DNA of 64,000 nucleotides from Vibrio sp. 10N.286.49.B3 (GTDB lineage Bacteria > Pseudomonadota > Gammaproteobacteria > Enterobacterales > Vibrionaceae), in assembly GCF_002873395.1 (NCBI RefSeq), contig NZ_MCUV01000068.1, positions 62,001-126,000 of the forward strand, written 5' to 3'. The translations under genes and the position numbers were made by a program. The notes beneath the pieces are model-generated. The model made no database searches. It had not been told where the DNA came from and saw only the letters and a list, made by a program, of their open reading frames with translations. Positions 62,023 to 64,000 of this stretch are shown one piece after another. Within the stretch, counting starts at the first letter, position 1, and the number at the start of each line of letters is the position of its first letter.

Positions 62023-64000
62023 TCATAATGCACGATAGCGCTCTCTTAACCTTTGTCTTACCCACTCCGCTAATGAGTTCACTGCAAAAGTAAAAATAAA
62101 GAGCAATAATGCCGCTAAAAATAATAATCGGTAATGCGAACTGCCAACTTCCGACTCTGGCAACTCAACAGCTATGGTTGCTGAAAGTGTTCTCATGCCT
62201 TCAAGAATATTCCAGTCCATAATCGGTGTATTACCCGTCGCCATTAAGACGATCATGGTTTCTCCTACCGCCCGACCTAAGCCCATCATTATCGCAGAAA
62301 AAATGCCTGGGCTAGCGGTTAATAAAACGACATAAATTAAGGTCTGCCATGGCGTTGCACCAAGCGCTAATGAGCCATCAGATAAATGCTTAGGTACAGA
62401 GAAGATGGCATCTTCGGCAATAGTAAAAATGGTAGGAATAACCGCAAACCCCATAGCAAAACCAACCACCAGCGCATTTCGCTGATCAAAATCTATTCCG
62501 TAGCCTGCTAGGAACAACTGAACATCACCAGCAAATAGCCACAATTCAACAGCATCACTATAGTAGAAGGCGCCAACAACCGTCAGTACCAATACTGGAA
62601 CAAGAATTAATGCATGCCAACCATTTGAAAATGTACTCGTTATTGAACGAGGCAAGCTATGCCACAAGGCTCCGACAGCAACCATACTTAAAGGCAATAG
62701 AACAAATAACAACATCACTGCGGTTAAGTGACTTTCAACAATTGGCGCAAACCATAAACCGGCTAAGAAGCCAATAATAACCGTAGGCAAAGCCTCCATC
62801 AGTTCTATCGATGGCTTAACCACACGGCGCATTCTTTCTGACATAAAGTAAGCAGTATAAATCGCGCCTAACACTGCGATGGGTATGGAGAACAACATGG
62901 CAAATACCGCTGCTTTTAGCGTCCCGAACACAATCGGCACTAAACTAAATTTCGCTTCAAAATCATTACTTGCCGATGTTGACTGCCAAACAAATTCAGG
63001 TTCAGGATAACTTTCATACCAGACCTTTTTCCACAAAGATGAAAACGATATCTCAGGAAAATCGTTGGATACTTTTGCTACACTTAACTGATCACCAACA
63101 AGCGTCGCTAAGTGCAATTCATTATTAGACATAGCAGCTAAATCAGGAGCTTTCTCGAACGCTCGCTTAAATAAAACTAATTTTTCACTGGTTGTATAGT
63201 GACTTTGAATAGTGCCGTTCTTATAAAAACTATAAAAGCCTTTGCGATAAGTATCCGGTAATAAAAAACGAATTTCAGGTGCAAGCGCAAAGCTACGAAT
63301 TGACGTTAAATGACGATTACCCTCTTTAAGCACATCAAACCATTGTGAAACTCGTCCATCATTATGAGTCACCAACAATGAGTAAGCACCCGACAAAAGA
63401 TCCACATGTTTAACCGAGTGCTCTGGAGAGCCTTCACTCAAATCAACCACTTCACGCACGGTAAACTGGTTATTATCTTGAATGGCAACAATCAAATCTG
63501 AGCCAGATAATAAAAAGAGTTGCTGACCATCTGGCGTTAAGAGCAATTGATCAAGCTGTTTGAATTTATGCTCAAAGTGGAAGCTATGCTCATACCAGTT
63601 GACTGAGCCACTTTCATAATTTTGTCGCTGATTAAACCATTTAACGGCAACCTGACCTTCTTTAGTTAAACCCGCCAACACACCACCGTCATCATTAACA
63701 GCAATAGCCAACTTTTGCAGTGGCTCTGGTTTATCAGTCAAAGTCACCGGTTGGTTGGGCTGAAAATACTTTATGCTAGGAGAGAAGCGCTCAACCTGCT
63801 GCTTGTTCAAAGAGGTAAACTTAGGGCTAAAAATAGTAATTGCCCCGCTCTCATTGGCAAGAGCAAACCAACCTGAGGCTGATGATGACTGAGCAAATAC
63901 AGTTGGGTTTGGCATGATATTGAAACGATAGTCAGCCTGCAATCCAGGGGCTTTTAAATCCCAAAAACCAACCTGACCACGCACATTTAGAGTGTAGGCA
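62023..64000 (-). CDS. pstC: Phosphate ABC transporter permease PstC, enlarged type, partial
   Basis: The frame is open to the right edge (reading AYTLNVRGQVGFWDL at its visible start), so the N-terminus is outside. At least 658 residues are visible, against 319 for E. coli PstC. The C-terminal half holds the permease with the EAA-like segment [19 protein letters not shown]. The upstream part is a soluble beta-rich region of about 370 residues with propeller-like repeats (for example TLTDKPEPLQKLAIAVNDDG, LLTPDGQQLFLLSGSDLIVA). The frame has no sign of damage. pstS is not in the window. Confidence 0.95.
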   Translation of the reverse strand, partial: AYTLNVRGQVGFWDLKAPGLQADYRFNIMPNPTVFAQSSSASGWFALANESGAITIFSPKFTSLNKQQVERFSPSIKYFQPNQPVTLTDKPEPLQKLAIAVNDDGGVLAGLTKEGQVAVKWFNQRQNYESGSVNWYEHSFHFEHKFKQLDQLLLTPDGQQLFLLSGSDLIVAIQDNNQFTVREVVDLSEGSPEHSVKHVDLLSGAYSLLVTHNDGRVSQWFDVLKEGNRHLTSIRSFALAPEIRFLLPDTYRKGFYSFYKNGTIQSHYTTSEKLVLFKRAFEKAPDLAAMSNNELHLATLVGDQLSVAKVSNDFPEISFSSLWKKVWYESYPEPEFVWQSTSASNDFEAKFSLVPIVFGTLKAAVFAMLFSIPIAVLGAIYTAYFMSERMRRVVKPSIELMEALPTVIIGFLAGLWFAPIVESHLTAVMLLFVLLPLSMVAVGALWHSLPRSITSTFSNGWHALILVPVLVLTVVGAFYYSDAVELWLFAGDVQLFLAGYGIDFDQRNALVVGFAMGFAVIPTIFTIAEDAIFSVPKHLSDGSLALGATPWQTLIYVVLLTASPGIFSAIMMGLGRAVGETMIVLMATGNTPIMDWNILEGMRTLSATIAVELPESEVGSSHYRLLFLAALLLFIFTFAVNSLAEWVRQRLRERYRAL

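Overview
The window is a stretch of the main chromosome of a member of the Vibrionaceae, most likely an Aliivibrio fischeri-like bacterium. The evidence is the gene order (minor pilins, dnaJ-dnaK-grpE, nadK, recN, bamE, rnfH/ratA, smpB, ssrA), the tmRNA tag peptide ANDENYALAA, the AT-rich composition and the Vibrio-type enlarged Pst permeases. The species call is inference; the family call is strong. Nearly all of it is housekeeping chromosome.

Layout. 1-1460: divergent type IV minor pilin genes, the first cut by the window edge. 1763-5866: dnaJ, dnaK and grpE on the minus strand, with a near-consensus sigma32 promoter before grpE and weaker candidates before dnaK. 6012-9222: nadK, SOS-regulated recN (two LexA boxes) and bamE (candidate sigmaE promoter). 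9306-10041: ratA-rnfH. 10159-11077: smpB and its partner tmRNA gene ssrA. 11150-21716: the most accessory-looking part. It holds a gene-poor gap next to ssrA (the locus that carries VPI-1 in V. cholerae), an exported serine hydrolase, a lone outer-membrane barrel, a complete tripartite RND efflux operon (TolC, adaptor, pump) with a divergent AraC regulator, and an acetate transporter.

21952-30847: guaA, guaB, xseA, a zinc-ribbon protein, der, bamB and yfgM. 30921-36457: hisS, ispG, rodZ, rlmN and ndk. 36535-43652: pepB, then the complete iron-sulfur assembly operon iscR-S-U-A-hscB-hscA-fdx-iscX, with two IscR sites in its promoter. 43766-51573: trmJ, suhB, secF-secD-yajC, tgt and queA. 51851-55516: a two-CBS-domain protein and the glyoxylate shunt genes aceB-aceA. 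56100-57796: oxyR divergent from a 2-Cys peroxiredoxin. 57968-64000: cutC, then phoU, pstB, pstA and a partial pstC, with pstC running off the right edge.

Several themes recur. Protein quality control is served by dnaKJ/grpE, smpB/ssrA and bamB/bamE. Stress regulons are visible at the DNA level: sigma32, sigmaE, LexA and IscR. Coupled biosynthetic sets are guaBA, tgt/queA, aceBA and isc. I found no CRISPR array, prophage, transposase, restriction system, integron or obvious secondary-metabolite cluster. No clearly new system is present. The best leads are two stable hairpins between dnaK and dnaJ, the gene-poor region beside ssrA, a D-to-N change in the RND pump proton-relay pair, the missing pilF between rlmN and rodZ, and several perfect palindromes in promoter regions.
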